A DNA stretch of 64,000 nt, from positions 806,001-870,000 of the forward strand of contig OZ219783.1 in assembly GCA_964291305.2 (NCBI GenBank), written 5' to 3'. Of this stretch, positions 17,952-26,306 are shown in pieces. The notes below the pieces were generated by a model. That model was given only the letters and a program-made list of their open reading frames with translations. It had not been told where the DNA came from and searched no databases. The translations under genes were made by a program, and so were the position numbers. This stretch comes from VXNF01 sp964291305 (lineage in GTDB: Bacteria > Actinomycetota > Acidimicrobiia > Acidimicrobiales > CATQHL01). The stretch's first letter is position 1; every line of letters starts with the position of its first letter.

Positions 17952-17999
17952 CGAAGAGCAGCGAGACCGGCGAAAACAAACCGGACCCGCTGCTCTTCG
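17952..17999. terminator. Bidirectional terminator between convergent genes (copy 1 of 3)
   Basis: Long inverted repeat: CGAAGAGCAGCG at 17952-17963 pairs with CGCTGCTCTTCG ending at 17999, enclosing an inner CCGG/CCGG pair. It lies between the stop of the Calx-beta gene and the stop of the leftward ATPase gene. Closely related copies occur at 19861-19908 and 20048-20085. Confidence 0.8.
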
Positions 18000-18000
18000 G

Positions 18001-19566
18001 CTATTTGGGGTGGTAGCGGGCTGTTCTGCGTGTACCGGTCATGAGGAGCAGTCCCTTGCCGACCATTCGGCGTAGTAGTCGCGAGGCCTGGTCGGGCGAG
18101 AGCCGGCACAACTCGGCGGCTTCGCTCCTAGTGATGGATTCATGCGCGGTGGCGTAGTCCATGATGGTCTGCTCTTGCTGCATGGGGTTATAGACGCGAC
18201 TGCGCGCGAAGTCGATTGGTTTGCCGATTTCGCGTAACAGCTCGGTGGAGAGGTGGTACGCGCGTCTTCTGCTTTGGACGCGTATTTCCAAGAGGCCATG
18301 CTCTGCTAGGTTGGTTAGTAATGCGCGTGCTTCTGTAGTGGAGACTTGTAGGAGTTTCGCTGCGCGGTCTACAGAAACGCGCTGTTCTGAGCACAGTTCG
18401 TAGAGAATCTGTAGCGTTGAAAGTTCAAGGGGACTGTTTGCACGCGCTCGACGGGCTGCGAAAGCCGCTAACTCTCGGTTTGCTGCGTAGCCGCCTAACC
18501 TTACATCGACCCAGGAGCGGTTGGAGTGCGAGTAGTCGGGCGGCGGTCGCCCGAGTTCAAGTTGGGATCTGTACACCCGGTTAATGCCCCGTCCGGTTCG
18601 CTCCACTAGTCCGGCTCGTTTGAACGCATCGGCAACCCGCGGGTTGCGTGCCTGGGGTGGGGCGGTTAGCAGGTTGTCGATAGTTATCCCATCTGGGAAT
18701 CCGCCCGGGCTGCTGATCGACAGGGTGGTGCCCTCGACAGCGAGACGGACTTGTCCGTTTACTGAGTAGTCACGGTGTGCGAAAGCATTGGCTATCAGCT
18801 CTCGCACTGCGACATCCGAGTAGCGTGGAAGTCCCAACCGGAAGAGCCCATCTAGTACTTCCTCCTCGGGGTTGTAGAGGGGCAGCGCACCTACTAAATC
18901 GAGCATCGCTTTGATTAGTGGTACTTGCAGGTTTCGATTTACTTGAACCGCTTCATTAGGAGTTAGTACGTGGAATGCGACCGTGTGGGTCGGAGCGAAC
19001 TGTGCCAGTACTTCCGGGGTGCCGAATAAAAGGGCAGCGCCCAGCGTCGGGACATCGCTGCCGGACAAGAACCCTAGAGCAGAAAGTAAATCTCGGTCAG
19101 AGCAGGTAGTCAGGGCGACATCGCCGCCTTCTCTGGCTAAGAAGCGGAATCGGTCCAGTTCGCTGGAATCTAGGTCTTCGATGTTTAGGCGGTTCAGTGG
19201 TAGCGTGGATAAGTCGAGTCCGCCTGGCATGCTGATTCTTCCCTGGACTTCGTATGGGTGCATTGGCCGGCATTCAGGCTTTCCGTGTACGTCGGTTGCT
19301 CTGCGCAGATACCGTCCCGAGGTGGTCGCGACGACCGTACGCGATCTTGGTACACGAACTGCTACTACCGTTTTGTCGTCCAACTGTTCGACTTCTACCT
19401 CGACAGTTAGGGGCGGCAATGTCTTGTTAGCAATCATGGCTACTATTCGGTGGCCTTGGGTGGAGTAATCATGCCGGAGGGGAACTCCGATGATGTTGCC
19501 GTCGTCGCCTACCCCGATGAGAAGCCAACCGCCTCCACCGTTGGTGAGGCATACGGCTGTTTCCAC
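18001..19566 (-). CDS. Schlafen/AlbA_2-type ATP-binding protein with C-terminal winged helix; N-terminus interrupted
   Basis: 521 codons open from a GTG at 19566. Visible regions: the glycine-rich part of an AlbA_2 domain (NGGGGWLLIGVGDDG), a HATPase_c_4-like segment (YSDVAVRELIANAFAHRDYS, then RNPRVADAFKRAGLVE.TGRGI) and C-terminal winged-helix segments. Proteins of this kind are RecG-like regulators of unclear function. Upstream in the same frame, an ATG at 19650 begins MTKNLRDLIARGET, then TAA at 19606-19608, then EVEFKSNLND joining the open frame. That is exactly the missing start of the AlbA_2 domain, so the ancestral gene spanned 18001-19650 and now carries a nonsense codon. Either a pseudogene or a shortened product. 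Confidence 0.75.
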   Translation of the reverse strand: METAVCLTNGGGGWLLIGVGDDGNIIGVPLRHDYSTQGHRIVAMIANKTLPPLTVEVEVEQLDDKTVVAVRVPRSRTVVATTSGRYLRRATDVHGKPECRPMHPYEVQGRISMPGGLDLSTLPLNRLNIEDLDSSELDRFRFLAREGGDVALTTCSDRDLLSALGFLSGSDVPTLGAALLFGTPEVLAQFAPTHTVAFHVLTPNEAVQVNRNLQVPLIKAMLDLVGALPLYNPEEEVLDGLFRLGLPRYSDVAVRELIANAFAHRDYSVNGQVRLAVEGTTLSISSPGGFPDGITIDNLLTAPPQARNPRVADAFKRAGLVERTGRGINRVYRSQLELGRPPPDYSHSNRSWVDVRLGGYAANRELAAFAARRARANSPLELSTLQILYELCSEQRVSVDRAAKLLQVSTTEARALLTNLAEHGLLEIRVQSRRRAYHLSTELLREIGKPIDFARSRVYNPMQQEQTIMDYATAHESITRSEAAELCRLSPDQASRLLRRMVGKGLLLMTGTRRTARYHPK

Positions 19567-19605
19567 GATTGCGTCGTCGTTCAGGTTGCTCTTGAACTCG
19601 ACTTC

Positions 19606-19650
19606 TTAGGTCTCGCCTCGGGCGATAAGATCTCGCAGGTTCTTGGTCAT
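19606..19650 (-). pseudogene. Detached first 14 codons of the Schlafen/AlbA-type gene, ending in an in-frame stop
   Basis: ATG at 19650-19648 followed by TKNLRDLIARGET and TAA (19608-19606). The next codons, still in frame, read EVEFKSN, the conserved AlbA_2 beginning. One base change in the TAA would restore the full gene. Confidence 0.75.
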
Positions 19651-19676
19651 ATCCAGGGATCTTAACGCAGGCGTTT

Positions 19677-19705
19677 GCGCTTTAGCTTCTAGTGCTCAAA
19701 AGCGC
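19677..19705. promoter_or_regulatory. Inverted repeat upstream of the Schlafen/AlbA-type gene
   Basis: Seven-base arms GCGCTTT (19677-19683) and AAAGCGC (19699-19705), in an A/T-richer patch, 27 bases upstream of the ancestral ATG at 19650. Candidate operator or promoter region; nothing more can be said. Confidence 0.35.
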
Positions 19706-19741
19706 GCATAGTTTTGTTAACTGTCGTTAAGTGCCTGCAGG

Positions 19742-20029
19742 CCTCCGGCTAAGGGCGGCCAGAATCAGCCCGATCAGGATTTCGAGCATTTCAAGAACCA
19801 AACTGTCGTGTTCGAGGCTGACCCTAATGGCGCAGCGTTGTCGAAGACTGTGACGGTGAACGAAGAGCAGCGGGACCGGCGAAAACAAGCCAGACCCGCT
19901 GCTCTTCAGTTATTTGGGTGGTAGCGGGCTGTTCTGCGTGTACCGGTCATGAGGAGCAGTCCCTTGCCGACCATTCGGCGTAGTAGTCGCGAGGCCTGGT
20001 CGGGCGAAAGCCAGCACAACTCGGCGGCT
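19742..20029. pseudogene. Degenerate duplicate of the Calx-beta gene end, the terminator and the ATPase gene end
   Basis: 19742-19860 is a decayed copy of 17673-17790 (the last Calx-beta unit; shared stretches include GGGCGGCC, TTCGAGGCTG and GTCGAAGAC.GTGACGGTGA). 19861-20029 is a near-identical copy of 17952-18121, comprising the terminator and the last 120 bases of the leftward ATPase gene, with one base deleted. About 160 bp present in the first copy between these parts is missing. The two copies are direct repeats flanking the Schlafen/AlbA-type gene. This is the remnant of a tandem duplication, or the footprint of an insertion that duplicated its target. Confidence 0.85.
19861..19908. 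terminator. Terminator stem-loop, copy 2 of 3
   Basis: Same sequence as 17952-17999 with a few changes: GAAGAGCAGCGGG pairs with CCCGCTGCTCTTC. Part of the duplicated debris, with no intact gene now ending here. Confidence 0.7.
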
Positions 20030-20047
20030 CGACGAGTCCAGAGAAAA

Positions 20048-20085
20048 GAGCAGCGGACCGGCGAAGAAAGGCCAGTCCGCTGCTC
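20048..20085. terminator. Terminator stem-loop, copy 3 of 3
   Basis: Perfect 11-bp stem GAGCAGCGGAC (20048-20058) / GTCCGCTGCTC (20075-20085) around a 16-base loop with CCGGCGAAGAAAGGCC. Same family as copies 1 and 2 but shorter, so a third duplication event or a local conserved terminator type. Confidence 0.7.
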
Positions 20086-20121
20086 AGGGCGGTGATGGTA
20101 AACCCATCCTAGCTGCCCATA

Positions 20122-20228
20122 CGCTGGAGCACAAGCGGCGGCAAGGGAGACTTGCGATCAGCCCTCGCCCACAGGCCTCCCTTTGTTTCTCCCGCTGGAG
20201 CACAAGCGGCGGCAAGGGAGACTTGCGA
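20122..20228. repeat. Two perfect 36-bp direct repeats separated by 35 bp (CRISPR-like geometry, unproven)
   Basis: An identical 36-base sequence beginning CGCTGGAGCACAAGCGG and ending GGGAGACTTGCGA occurs at 20122-20157 and 20193-20228. The 35 bases between them (20158-20192) are unrelated to the sequence after the second copy. Repeat and spacer lengths match a two-repeat CRISPR array, and a short CAAG/CTTG pairing exists within the repeat. But only two copies exist, no cas gene is in the window and no recognisable leader is present, so a simple duplication in this debris-rich region is equally possible. Confidence 0.6.
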
Positions 20229-20363
20229 GGCCTGCCGCGATCTGTACGAGCCGTCGGCGTGCGAAACTGAGCGCAAGGCTAACAACCGGATACCTCAGGT
20301 ACTGTGCTGTTGATGCCGGAGGTACTGTGCCGTACGGCGGGACAGCAAAAACAGGGGAGAGCA

Positions 20364-21044
20364 ATGGCAGTGTTCCACAGGGCCAAGACGCGGATGCCAA
20401 CCATCGAGGAGTTGCTGCCAGGCCGTTCCCGGCCGATGCCAGTAGCTGCCAGGCACTTGGTGCTTGGCACCCCCACACAGCCCCCGTTCCCGGCGCAGAT
20501 GCAAAGCCTCATCGTAGGAATGGGCTGCTTCTGGGGCGCCGAGCGCCTGTTCTGGCAGGCCGAGGGTGTCCACACAACTGCCGTCGGCTACGCCGGGGGT
20601 GGCACCCCCAACCCTACGTATGAGGAGGTGTGCTCGGGGAGGACAGGTCATGCCGAAGTGGTGCTCGTGATTTTCGACCCGGTGGCCACCAGCCTGGAGG
20701 TCCTGCTACGCATCTTCTGGGAGAACCACGATCCCACTCAAGGCATGCGCCAGGGCAACGACATGGGCACGCAATACCGCTCGGCCATCTACGCAGCCGA
20801 CGAGGTGCAGTTGCTAGCAGCGCAGCGCTCGCGGGAGCGATTTGCACCCGTAGTGCAGGCCGCCGGTCTAGGGCCGATCACCACCGAGATCACGATGGCT
20901 CCAACCTTCTACTACGCCGAGGATTATCATCAGCAGTACCTGGCCAAGAACCCCTGGGGTTACTGCGGCATCGGCGGCAACGGCCTGATTCTGCCCGAAT
21001 CTCAAGAGCCAGAGCACGAAACCCCACCTCTGACGACGCGATGA
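20364..21044 (+). CDS. msrA: Peptide-methionine (S)-S-oxide reductase
   Basis: 226 residues from the ATG at 20364, which has GGGGAG eight bases upstream; the open frame back to 20304 has no homology. Catalytic GCFWGAE at 54-60 (Cys55), then GYAGG, HAEVV, the FWENHDPTQ segment, GTQYRSAIY and AEDYHQQYL match MsrA throughout. Reduces methionine-S-sulfoxide in oxidised proteins using thioredoxin. The first 48 residues are an extension typical of longer actinobacterial forms. The stop overlaps the folD ATG by four bases. Confidence 0.95.
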   Translation: MAVFHRAKTRMPTIEELLPGRSRPMPVAARHLVLGTPTQPPFPAQMQSLIVGMGCFWGAERLFWQAEGVHTTAVGYAGGGTPNPTYEEVCSGRTGHAEVVLVIFDPVATSLEVLLRIFWENHDPTQGMRQGNDMGTQYRSAIYAADEVQLLAAQRSRERFAPVVQAAGLGPITTEITMAPTFYYAEDYHQQYLAKNPWGYCGIGGNGLILPESQEPEHETPPLTTR

Positions 21045-21910
21045 GCGCCCAGATGGGCGCGATAGTGCTAGATGGCGAGCGCTTAGCTGGTGAGATCCGC
21101 AACGAGTTGCGTGACCGTGTCGAGGCGCTGCGGCAGCGAGGCGTGGCACCGGGGCTGGGTACTGTGCTGGTGGGAGACGACGGTCCTTCGGCCAACTACG
21201 TGGCTATGAAACACCGCGACTGCGCCGAGCTGGGCATCGAGTCGTTTCACGCGCACCTGCCCGCCGATGCCACCCAGGGAGACATCGACGACATTGTGGA
21301 CCGATTCAATGCCGACGCCGGGGTGCACGCCTACCTCATGCAGTATCCGTTCCCGCGGCATCTCGACTACGAAGCCGCCCTGATGCGGGTGGATCCGGCC
21401 AAGGACGTGGATGGGCTGCACCCAGTGAATCTGGGCAGGCTGGTGCAGGGCATCGATGCACCGCTGGCCTGCACGCCGGCGGGGATCCAGTACATGCTCC
21501 AGTCCTACGACATCCCGCTCAAGGGCGCACATGTCGTGATCGTGGGTCGTGGGCTGACCATCGGGAGGCCGCTAGCCAACCTGCTGACCCTAAAGCGGCC
21601 GGGTGCCAACGCAGCAGTCACGGTAGTCCACACTGGAGTGAACGACTTGGCCGCGCACACTCGCCAGGCAGATGTCTTGGTGGCCGCGGCGGGTTCGCCT
21701 GGGCTCATCACCGCCGACATGGTGAAGCCAGGTGCCGCGGTCGTTGCCGCTGGCGTGTCGTTCTCGGGCCGCCGGCTGTTGTCGGATGTGGACGACTCCG
21801 TAGCCAAGGTGGCGGGGTGGCTGTCGCCGCGCATCGGAGGTGTCGGGCCGATGACCCGGGCCATGCTGCTGCGCAACACCGTAGCCGCCGCCGAGGCCGC
21901 CACAGGCTGA
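21041..21910 (+). CDS. folD: Methylenetetrahydrofolate dehydrogenase / methenyltetrahydrofolate cyclohydrolase
   Basis: 289 residues, standard FolD length. Start ATG at 21041 overlaps the msrA stop (ATGA). Catalytic Tyr53 and Lys57 in SANYVAMKH, the PFPRH loop (PLPxH in most), DPAKDVDGLHP.N.G, and the NADP-binding GRGLTIGRPLANLL are present. Interconverts 5,10-methylene-THF and 10-formyl-THF in the cytoplasm, supplying one-carbon units for purine and formyl-Met synthesis. All active-site features look intact. Confidence 0.96.
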   Translation: MSAQMGAIVLDGERLAGEIRNELRDRVEALRQRGVAPGLGTVLVGDDGPSANYVAMKHRDCAELGIESFHAHLPADATQGDIDDIVDRFNADAGVHAYLMQYPFPRHLDYEAALMRVDPAKDVDGLHPVNLGRLVQGIDAPLACTPAGIQYMLQSYDIPLKGAHVVIVGRGLTIGRPLANLLTLKRPGANAAVTVVHTGVNDLAAHTRQADVLVAAAGSPGLITADMVKPGAAVVAAGVSFSGRRLLSDVDDSVAKVAGWLSPRIGGVGPMTRAMLLRNTVAAAEAATG

Positions 21911-21959
21911 CCCCATCGCCCGGCGTGGCGCTAAGGGGATACCCGTAGGCTTCACGGCT

Positions 21960-23192
21960 ATGTCAGATACCTCCGGACAGGCGACCGGGCAAACAGCTGC
22001 GGGAAATATCACCATTGGGGCCGAGGGTGAGTTGCAGGTCCCGGAGGTGCCGATCGTGCCCTACATCCAAGGGGACGGTATAGGTGTGGATATTTGGCCC
22101 GCAGCACAAAGCGTGCTCGACGCGGCCGCCGCCAAGTTCGACAGGCGCGTGCAGTGGGTGGAGGTGCTGGCCGGCGAGAAAGCCTTCAATGAGACCGGCG
22201 AGTGGTTGCCGGAGGAAACCATCGAGGCCTTCCGGCACTATCTGATTGGCATCAAGGGACCGCTCACTACTCCGGTAGGTGGCGGGTTTCGCAGCTTGAA
22301 CGTGGCCATCCGCCAGCTGCTGGACTTGTATGTCTGCCTGCGCCCGGTGCGCTGGTTCCGCGGCGTGCCGTCGCCTGTGCGCAACCCAGAACTCGTGGAC
22401 ATAATCATCTTCCGGGAGAACACCGAGGACATCTATGCCGGCATCGAAGCCGAAGCCGGGTCTCCCGAGGCCGACAAAATCAGGGAGATGGTTCGGGAGG
22501 TATTCGGGCGAGAGCTACGCGCCGATAGCGGCATCGGCATCAAGCCCGTGTCTCGCACTGGTTCACAACGCCTGCAACGCGCCGCCTTGAACTACGCCGT
22601 GGCTCGCCAGCGCTCGCGGGTGACCTTCGTGCACAAGGGCAACATCATGAAGTTCACCGAGGGAGCTTTTAGGAACTGGGGCTACGAGCTGGTGCGGGAA
22701 GAGTTCGCCGAGCTAGCAGTGGGTTGGGAGGATTGCGGAGGAAACCCCGGCGACCGGATCCTGGTCAGCGACACAATTGCCGACATCGCGCTGCAGCAAG
22801 TGCTGACCCGGCCGGAAGACTTCGATGTCATTGCGACGATGAACCTCAACGGTGACTATCTATCCGACGCTCTGGCAGCACAGGTGGGGGGTATCGGCAT
22901 CGCTCCCGGGGGCAACATCAACTACGTCACCGGGCACGGTGTGTTTGAAGCCACCCACGGCACGGCCCCTAAGTACGCCGGTCAGGACAAAGTAAACCCG
23001 TCTTCGGTGCTGCTTTCGGGCGTGATGATGTTCGAGCACCTGGGTTGGGACGCCGCCGCCGAGGCGATCATTTCTGCCATGGAGGAGACGATTGCCTCGG
23101 GCATCGTGACCTACGACTTTGCCCGGCTTATGGAGGGGGCCACCGAAGTGCGCTGCTCGGAGTTCGCTCAGGCGATCATAGACAGGCTGTGA
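21960..23192 (+). CDS. icd: Isocitrate dehydrogenase (NADP-dependent)
   Basis: 410 residues of the E. coli-type homodimeric enzyme. GPLTTPVGGGFRSLNVAIRQ at about 100-119 includes the substrate serine (near Ser112) and arginines; IIFRENTEDIYAG and the C-terminal cofactor region HGTAPKYAGQDKVNPSS follow, the KYAG and nearby residues favouring NADP. TCA-cycle step from isocitrate to 2-oxoglutarate. Next gene, 22 bp downstream, is malate dehydrogenase, so the two TCA genes are probably co-transcribed. The first 30 residues are a non-conserved extension. Confidence 0.95.
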   Translation: MSDTSGQATGQTAAGNITIGAEGELQVPEVPIVPYIQGDGIGVDIWPAAQSVLDAAAAKFDRRVQWVEVLAGEKAFNETGEWLPEETIEAFRHYLIGIKGPLTTPVGGGFRSLNVAIRQLLDLYVCLRPVRWFRGVPSPVRNPELVDIIIFRENTEDIYAGIEAEAGSPEADKIREMVREVFGRELRADSGIGIKPVSRTGSQRLQRAALNYAVARQRSRVTFVHKGNIMKFTEGAFRNWGYELVREEFAELAVGWEDCGGNPGDRILVSDTIADIALQQVLTRPEDFDVIATMNLNGDYLSDALAAQVGGIGIAPGGNINYVTGHGVFEATHGTAPKYAGQDKVNPSSVLLSGVMMFEHLGWDAAAEAIISAMEETIASGIVTYDFARLMEGATEVRCSEFAQAIIDRL

Positions 23193-23214
23193 GAACAAGA
23201 CCTCAGGAGGCGAT

Positions 23215-24228
23215 ATGAGCCAAGCCGCTAGCAACTGGTCCGCGCCGCAACGGGTCGCCGTCACGGGCGCCGCTGGCCAGATCGGCTACAGCCTGCTGTT
23301 TCGTATTGCCTCGGGACAGTTGCTGGGCCCAGAGCAGCCCGTCATCTTGCAGCTGCTGGAGATCCCTCCCGCCATGGGAGCGTTGGAGGGCGTAGCCATG
23401 GAGCTGGCTGACTGCGCTTTCGGCTTGCTGGCGGGCATCGAACTAAGCGATCAGCCTGAGGCGGCATTTGCCGGAGTTTCCTGGGCGCTGCTGGTCGGCA
23501 GCCGTCCACGGACTAAGGGGATGGAGCGTAAAGACCTGCTGGAGGCCAACGGCGGCATCTTTACTCGGCAAGGGGCGGCGCTGGCGGCTCATGCGGCCGA
23601 CGATGTCCGAGTCCTTGTGGTGGGGAACCCGGCAAATACCAACTGTCTTATCGCTCAGCAGAACGCGCCGGGAATACCAGCCGAGCGGTTTTCTGCCATG
23701 ACTCGCCTGGATCACAACCGCGCCATGGTGCAGTTGGCTAGACGAGCCGGTGTTGGCGTGAATGCCATTCGCCGGATGACCATCTGGGGGAACCACTCGG
23801 CTACGCAATACCCCGACATCTTCAACTGTCTCGTCGGTGACCGCCCGGCGCACGAGGTGGTCGAGGATCGCAGTTGGCTGGAAGCGGATTTCATCCCCAC
23901 GGTGCAGCAGAGGGGGGCCGCCATCATCGAGGCTCGAGGTGCTTCTTCGGCCGCCTCGGCTGCCAACGCCGCCATCGACCACGTCCGGGACTGGGCGACG
24001 GGAACTCGCAGCGATGACTGGGTGAGCGTGGCGCTGGCTTCTGACGGCAGCTACGGCGTACCGGAGGGCCTCATAAGCTCGTTCCCCTGCACCAGTGCCG
24101 GTGGAGACGACTGGCAGATTGTGCAAGGTCTTGTCCACAACGACTTCAGCCGCGAACGCATCGACAACTCGGTGGCGGAGTTGGCAGCCGAGCGGAAAGC
24201 CGTCTCTGAACTCGGACTGATTAGCTAA
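23215..24228 (+). CDS. mdh: Malate dehydrogenase
   Basis: 337 residues. Nucleotide-binding TGAAGQIGYSLLFR at 17-30, GNPANTNCLIA, the catalytic region TRLDHNRA and the histidine motif WGNHSATQYPD are intact, of the cytosolic-type NAD malate dehydrogenase subgroup. RBS CAGGAGG lies eight bases before the ATG. Oxidises malate to oxaloacetate in the TCA cycle; pairs functionally with icd upstream and sdhCAB nearby. Confidence 0.96.
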   Translation: MSQAASNWSAPQRVAVTGAAGQIGYSLLFRIASGQLLGPEQPVILQLLEIPPAMGALEGVAMELADCAFGLLAGIELSDQPEAAFAGVSWALLVGSRPRTKGMERKDLLEANGGIFTRQGAALAAHAADDVRVLVVGNPANTNCLIAQQNAPGIPAERFSAMTRLDHNRAMVQLARRAGVGVNAIRRMTIWGNHSATQYPDIFNCLVGDRPAHEVVEDRSWLEADFIPTVQQRGAAIIEARGASSAASAANAAIDHVRDWATGTRSDDWVSVALASDGSYGVPEGLISSFPCTSAGGDDWQIVQGLVHNDFSRERIDNSVAELAAERKAVSELGLIS

Positions 24229-24245
24229 GAACTCTGAGTAATGGC

Positions 24246-24620
24246 TTAGAACTCGGTTCGCTCCCGCAATTCAGCAAGTGCAGCGGCTACGTCTTCCAGC
24301 GCAGCGCGGTGCTTTACGAGTGCCTTCGTGTCCCCGGTTATCGTGACCCGACCCAACAGAAACTCCACGTGCGCGTCTAGTTCACCGTTGGCGATTCCAC
24401 GAGCGGTCTCGTAGCTCTGTCGGTAGGTAACAGTGGCGTCTTCGGCTACGCCAACTAGCGCAGTGGCGCCGCCGCGCTCTAGCCGCACCTGGTAGGCACC
24501 CCGCGTGCCGTCAGCGTGATCCACGAGCTGCTGGATGACCAGAGGCTCCTCTTGGCTGATTGCCGTGGCCGCTAGCGCTTCGCCGAGTTCGGTCACCCAG
24601 TCAGCGCTCAGGAACCGCAT
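24246..24620 (-). CDS. SCP2 sterol-binding-like protein
   Basis: 124 residues. The MRFLSADWVTEL start, the YQVRLERG strand, the central TVTYRQSYETARGIANGEL segment and the GRVTITGDTKALVKHRAALEDV ending follow the SCP2/alkyl-sulfatase dimerisation fold pattern of small single-domain proteins. Function in bacteria is unclear; lipid or acyl-CoA binding is the usual suggestion. Upstream on the same strand is superoxide dismutase, 36 bp away, so the two may be co-transcribed. Confidence 0.72.
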   Translation of the reverse strand: MRFLSADWVTELGEALAATAISQEEPLVIQQLVDHADGTRGAYQVRLERGGATALVGVAEDATVTYRQSYETARGIANGELDAHVEFLLGRVTITGDTKALVKHRAALEDVAAALAELRERTEF

Positions 24621-24656
24621 AGCGCCTCGGCCGCTAGTGCCGCTAGGGACCCTGAG

Positions 24657-25253
24657 TCAGACCGCGGCCAGATTGGTTGCAGCAAACTCCCAGTTGAGGA
24701 GGTTGCCGATCCAGCTGTCCACGTAGGCGGGGCGCGCATTCTGGTAGTCCAGGTAGTAAGCGTGCTCCCAGACATCGATGGTCAGCAACGGTGTTCGGTC
24801 GTGGCGCTGGGGCAAGTCGGCGTTAGCTGTCGTCATGACTTCCAATCGCTCGCCACCAGCTACGAGCCACACCCAACCCGAAGCGAAGTGGCTGCAGGCA
24901 GCGACGCTGAACTGCTTGCGGAAGCCATCCACCGAGCCGAAGCTGTCCTCAATAGCGGCGCGCAGTTGCCCAACTGGGTCGCCACCGCCATTTGGGTGCA
25001 TCGAATGCCAATAAAAGGTGTGGTTCCAGACCTGGGCGGCATTGTTGAACAATGTTCCGCTGGTGCTGACGATGAGATCTTCCAGCAGGGCGCCCTCCGA
25101 CGCCGACGCTGCCACCAGCCGGTTTACGTTGGCGACGTACCCGGCGTGATGCTTGCCGTAGTGCAGCGCCACGGTGTCGGCGCTGATGTGCGGCGCCAGC
25201 GCATTGTCGGGGTAGGGGAGTGGGGGCAGTTGTACTGTCGCCGAGTTGCTCAC
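24657..25253 (-). CDS. Superoxide dismutase, Fe/Mn family
   Basis: 198 residues. Metal ligands are visible as PHIS (His22), WNHTFYW (His about 77), and DVWEHAYYLDYQN (Asp and His). The LFNNAAQVWNH region and GGG.P are standard; the usual GSGW motif reads ASGWVWLV. Dismutates superoxide in the cytoplasm (no signal peptide). Fe or Mn specificity cannot be fixed by eye. Start ATG at 25253 has GGAGGT upstream. Confidence 0.95.
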   Translation of the reverse strand: MSNSATVQLPPLPYPDNALAPHISADTVALHYGKHHAGYVANVNRLVAASASEGALLEDLIVSTSGTLFNNAAQVWNHTFYWHSMHPNGGGDPVGQLRAAIEDSFGSVDGFRKQFSVAACSHFASGWVWLVAGGERLEVMTTANADLPQRHDRTPLLTIDVWEHAYYLDYQNARPAYVDSWIGNLLNWEFAATNLAAV

Positions 25254-25328
25254 GTGGGACCTCCGAGGCCGCAGGCAAAAGGAGCCGCCGTATGTGGCAG
25301 CTATCTGAGGATCTTCTAGTAAACCGCG

Positions 25329-26291
25329 TTAGCCGGCGGTTCCGGCGGTTGAGCGCTGTGCTTGGCGCGCCACCGACAGCGAAAGCGCAAACGCCATGAC
25401 AGCGCAGACCGTGGGCCAAAGCACCTCGTTGCGATCGGGCCAGGAGAGGCCGGTTCCACTGATCACCTCATCGGGTCCGCCCAGGATCCCGACACCGTTT
25501 GGCCAGGGCCAAAGCACCCTCAGCGATCCTCCCATGAGCCCTACGATCACAGCCATCACTACGTCATGGTGCCGGTTGAACAGTCTGGCGAGCAGCTTGG
25601 CAAACGCCAGCGCTCCTACCAGTGCCCCGCCCGCCACCAAGCCAACTACCCGCCAATCGCGCTGGCTCAAGGCGTCGATGAAAGGCGCGTAAACCCCGGC
25701 CATGAGCAACACGAACGCTCCCGACACACCGGGCAGCATCATGGCGCAAACTCCTAGCGCACCGGCAGCGAACCACAGCCAACCGGCAGGGGCGGAGACA
25801 GGTTCGGCGACGAGCCCGAAACCCCAGCCGCAAGCAGCGCCCACCGCTAGGGCGAGCGCAGCTAGCGGCCAGCGCCAACGATGCACCTGTCGAACCGCTG
25901 CCACGACCGCGGCGCACACCAAGCCCGCAAAGGCTCCCGCAGTGGCTTCGGCGCGGTTGGTGAGCAGCCAGTCCACAACGCCGGCAAGCACTCCCAGAGC
26001 CACGCCAACGCCCGCGCCCAGCGGGATCACCAGTCGCCAGTCAATCCGACGCAGCTGCTCTCTGGCCTCTCGAAAGTCGCCGCGGAGCACTCCAGTCAGC
26101 ACGCCAGCAACTCCGGCCGCCGATCGCAGCAAACGCTCGTAGACACCTAAGAGCACGGCCACCGTGCTGCCGGAAACCCCGGGTACAAGGTCGGCGGTGC
26201 CGATGCAGAATCCCCGAAGGCCATCGCTGGTCAACCGCAGGAGACCCCTACCGCTTCGGCGAGGCGCGGTCTCGGCCGTGCGGTGGCTCAC
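25329..26291 (-). CDS. DUF368 membrane protein (PopT-like undecaprenyl-phosphate translocase family)
   Basis: 320 residues, mostly membrane helices. The signature GTADLVPGVSGSTVAVLLGVYE lies near the N-terminus and a second PGVSGAFVLLMAGVY repeats it in the middle, the inverted-repeat layout typical of DUF368. DUF368 proteins have been shown to recycle undecaprenyl phosphate across the membrane for cell-wall synthesis; applying this here is by family. Lies 15 bp downstream of sdhB on the same strand, possibly a read-through from the sdh operon. Confidence 0.88.
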   Translation of the reverse strand: MSHRTAETAPRRSGRGLLRLTSDGLRGFCIGTADLVPGVSGSTVAVLLGVYERLLRSAAGVAGVLTGVLRGDFREAREQLRRIDWRLVIPLGAGVGVALGVLAGVVDWLLTNRAEATAGAFAGLVCAAVVAAVRQVHRWRWPLAALALAVGAACGWGFGLVAEPVSAPAGWLWFAAGALGVCAMMLPGVSGAFVLLMAGVYAPFIDALSQRDWRVVGLVAGGALVGALAFAKLLARLFNRHHDVVMAVIVGLMGGSLRVLWPWPNGVGILGGPDEVISGTGLSWPDRNEVLWPTVCAVMAFALSLSVARQAQRSTAGTAG

Positions 26292-26306
26292 ACGTTCGGA
26301 GGCGGC

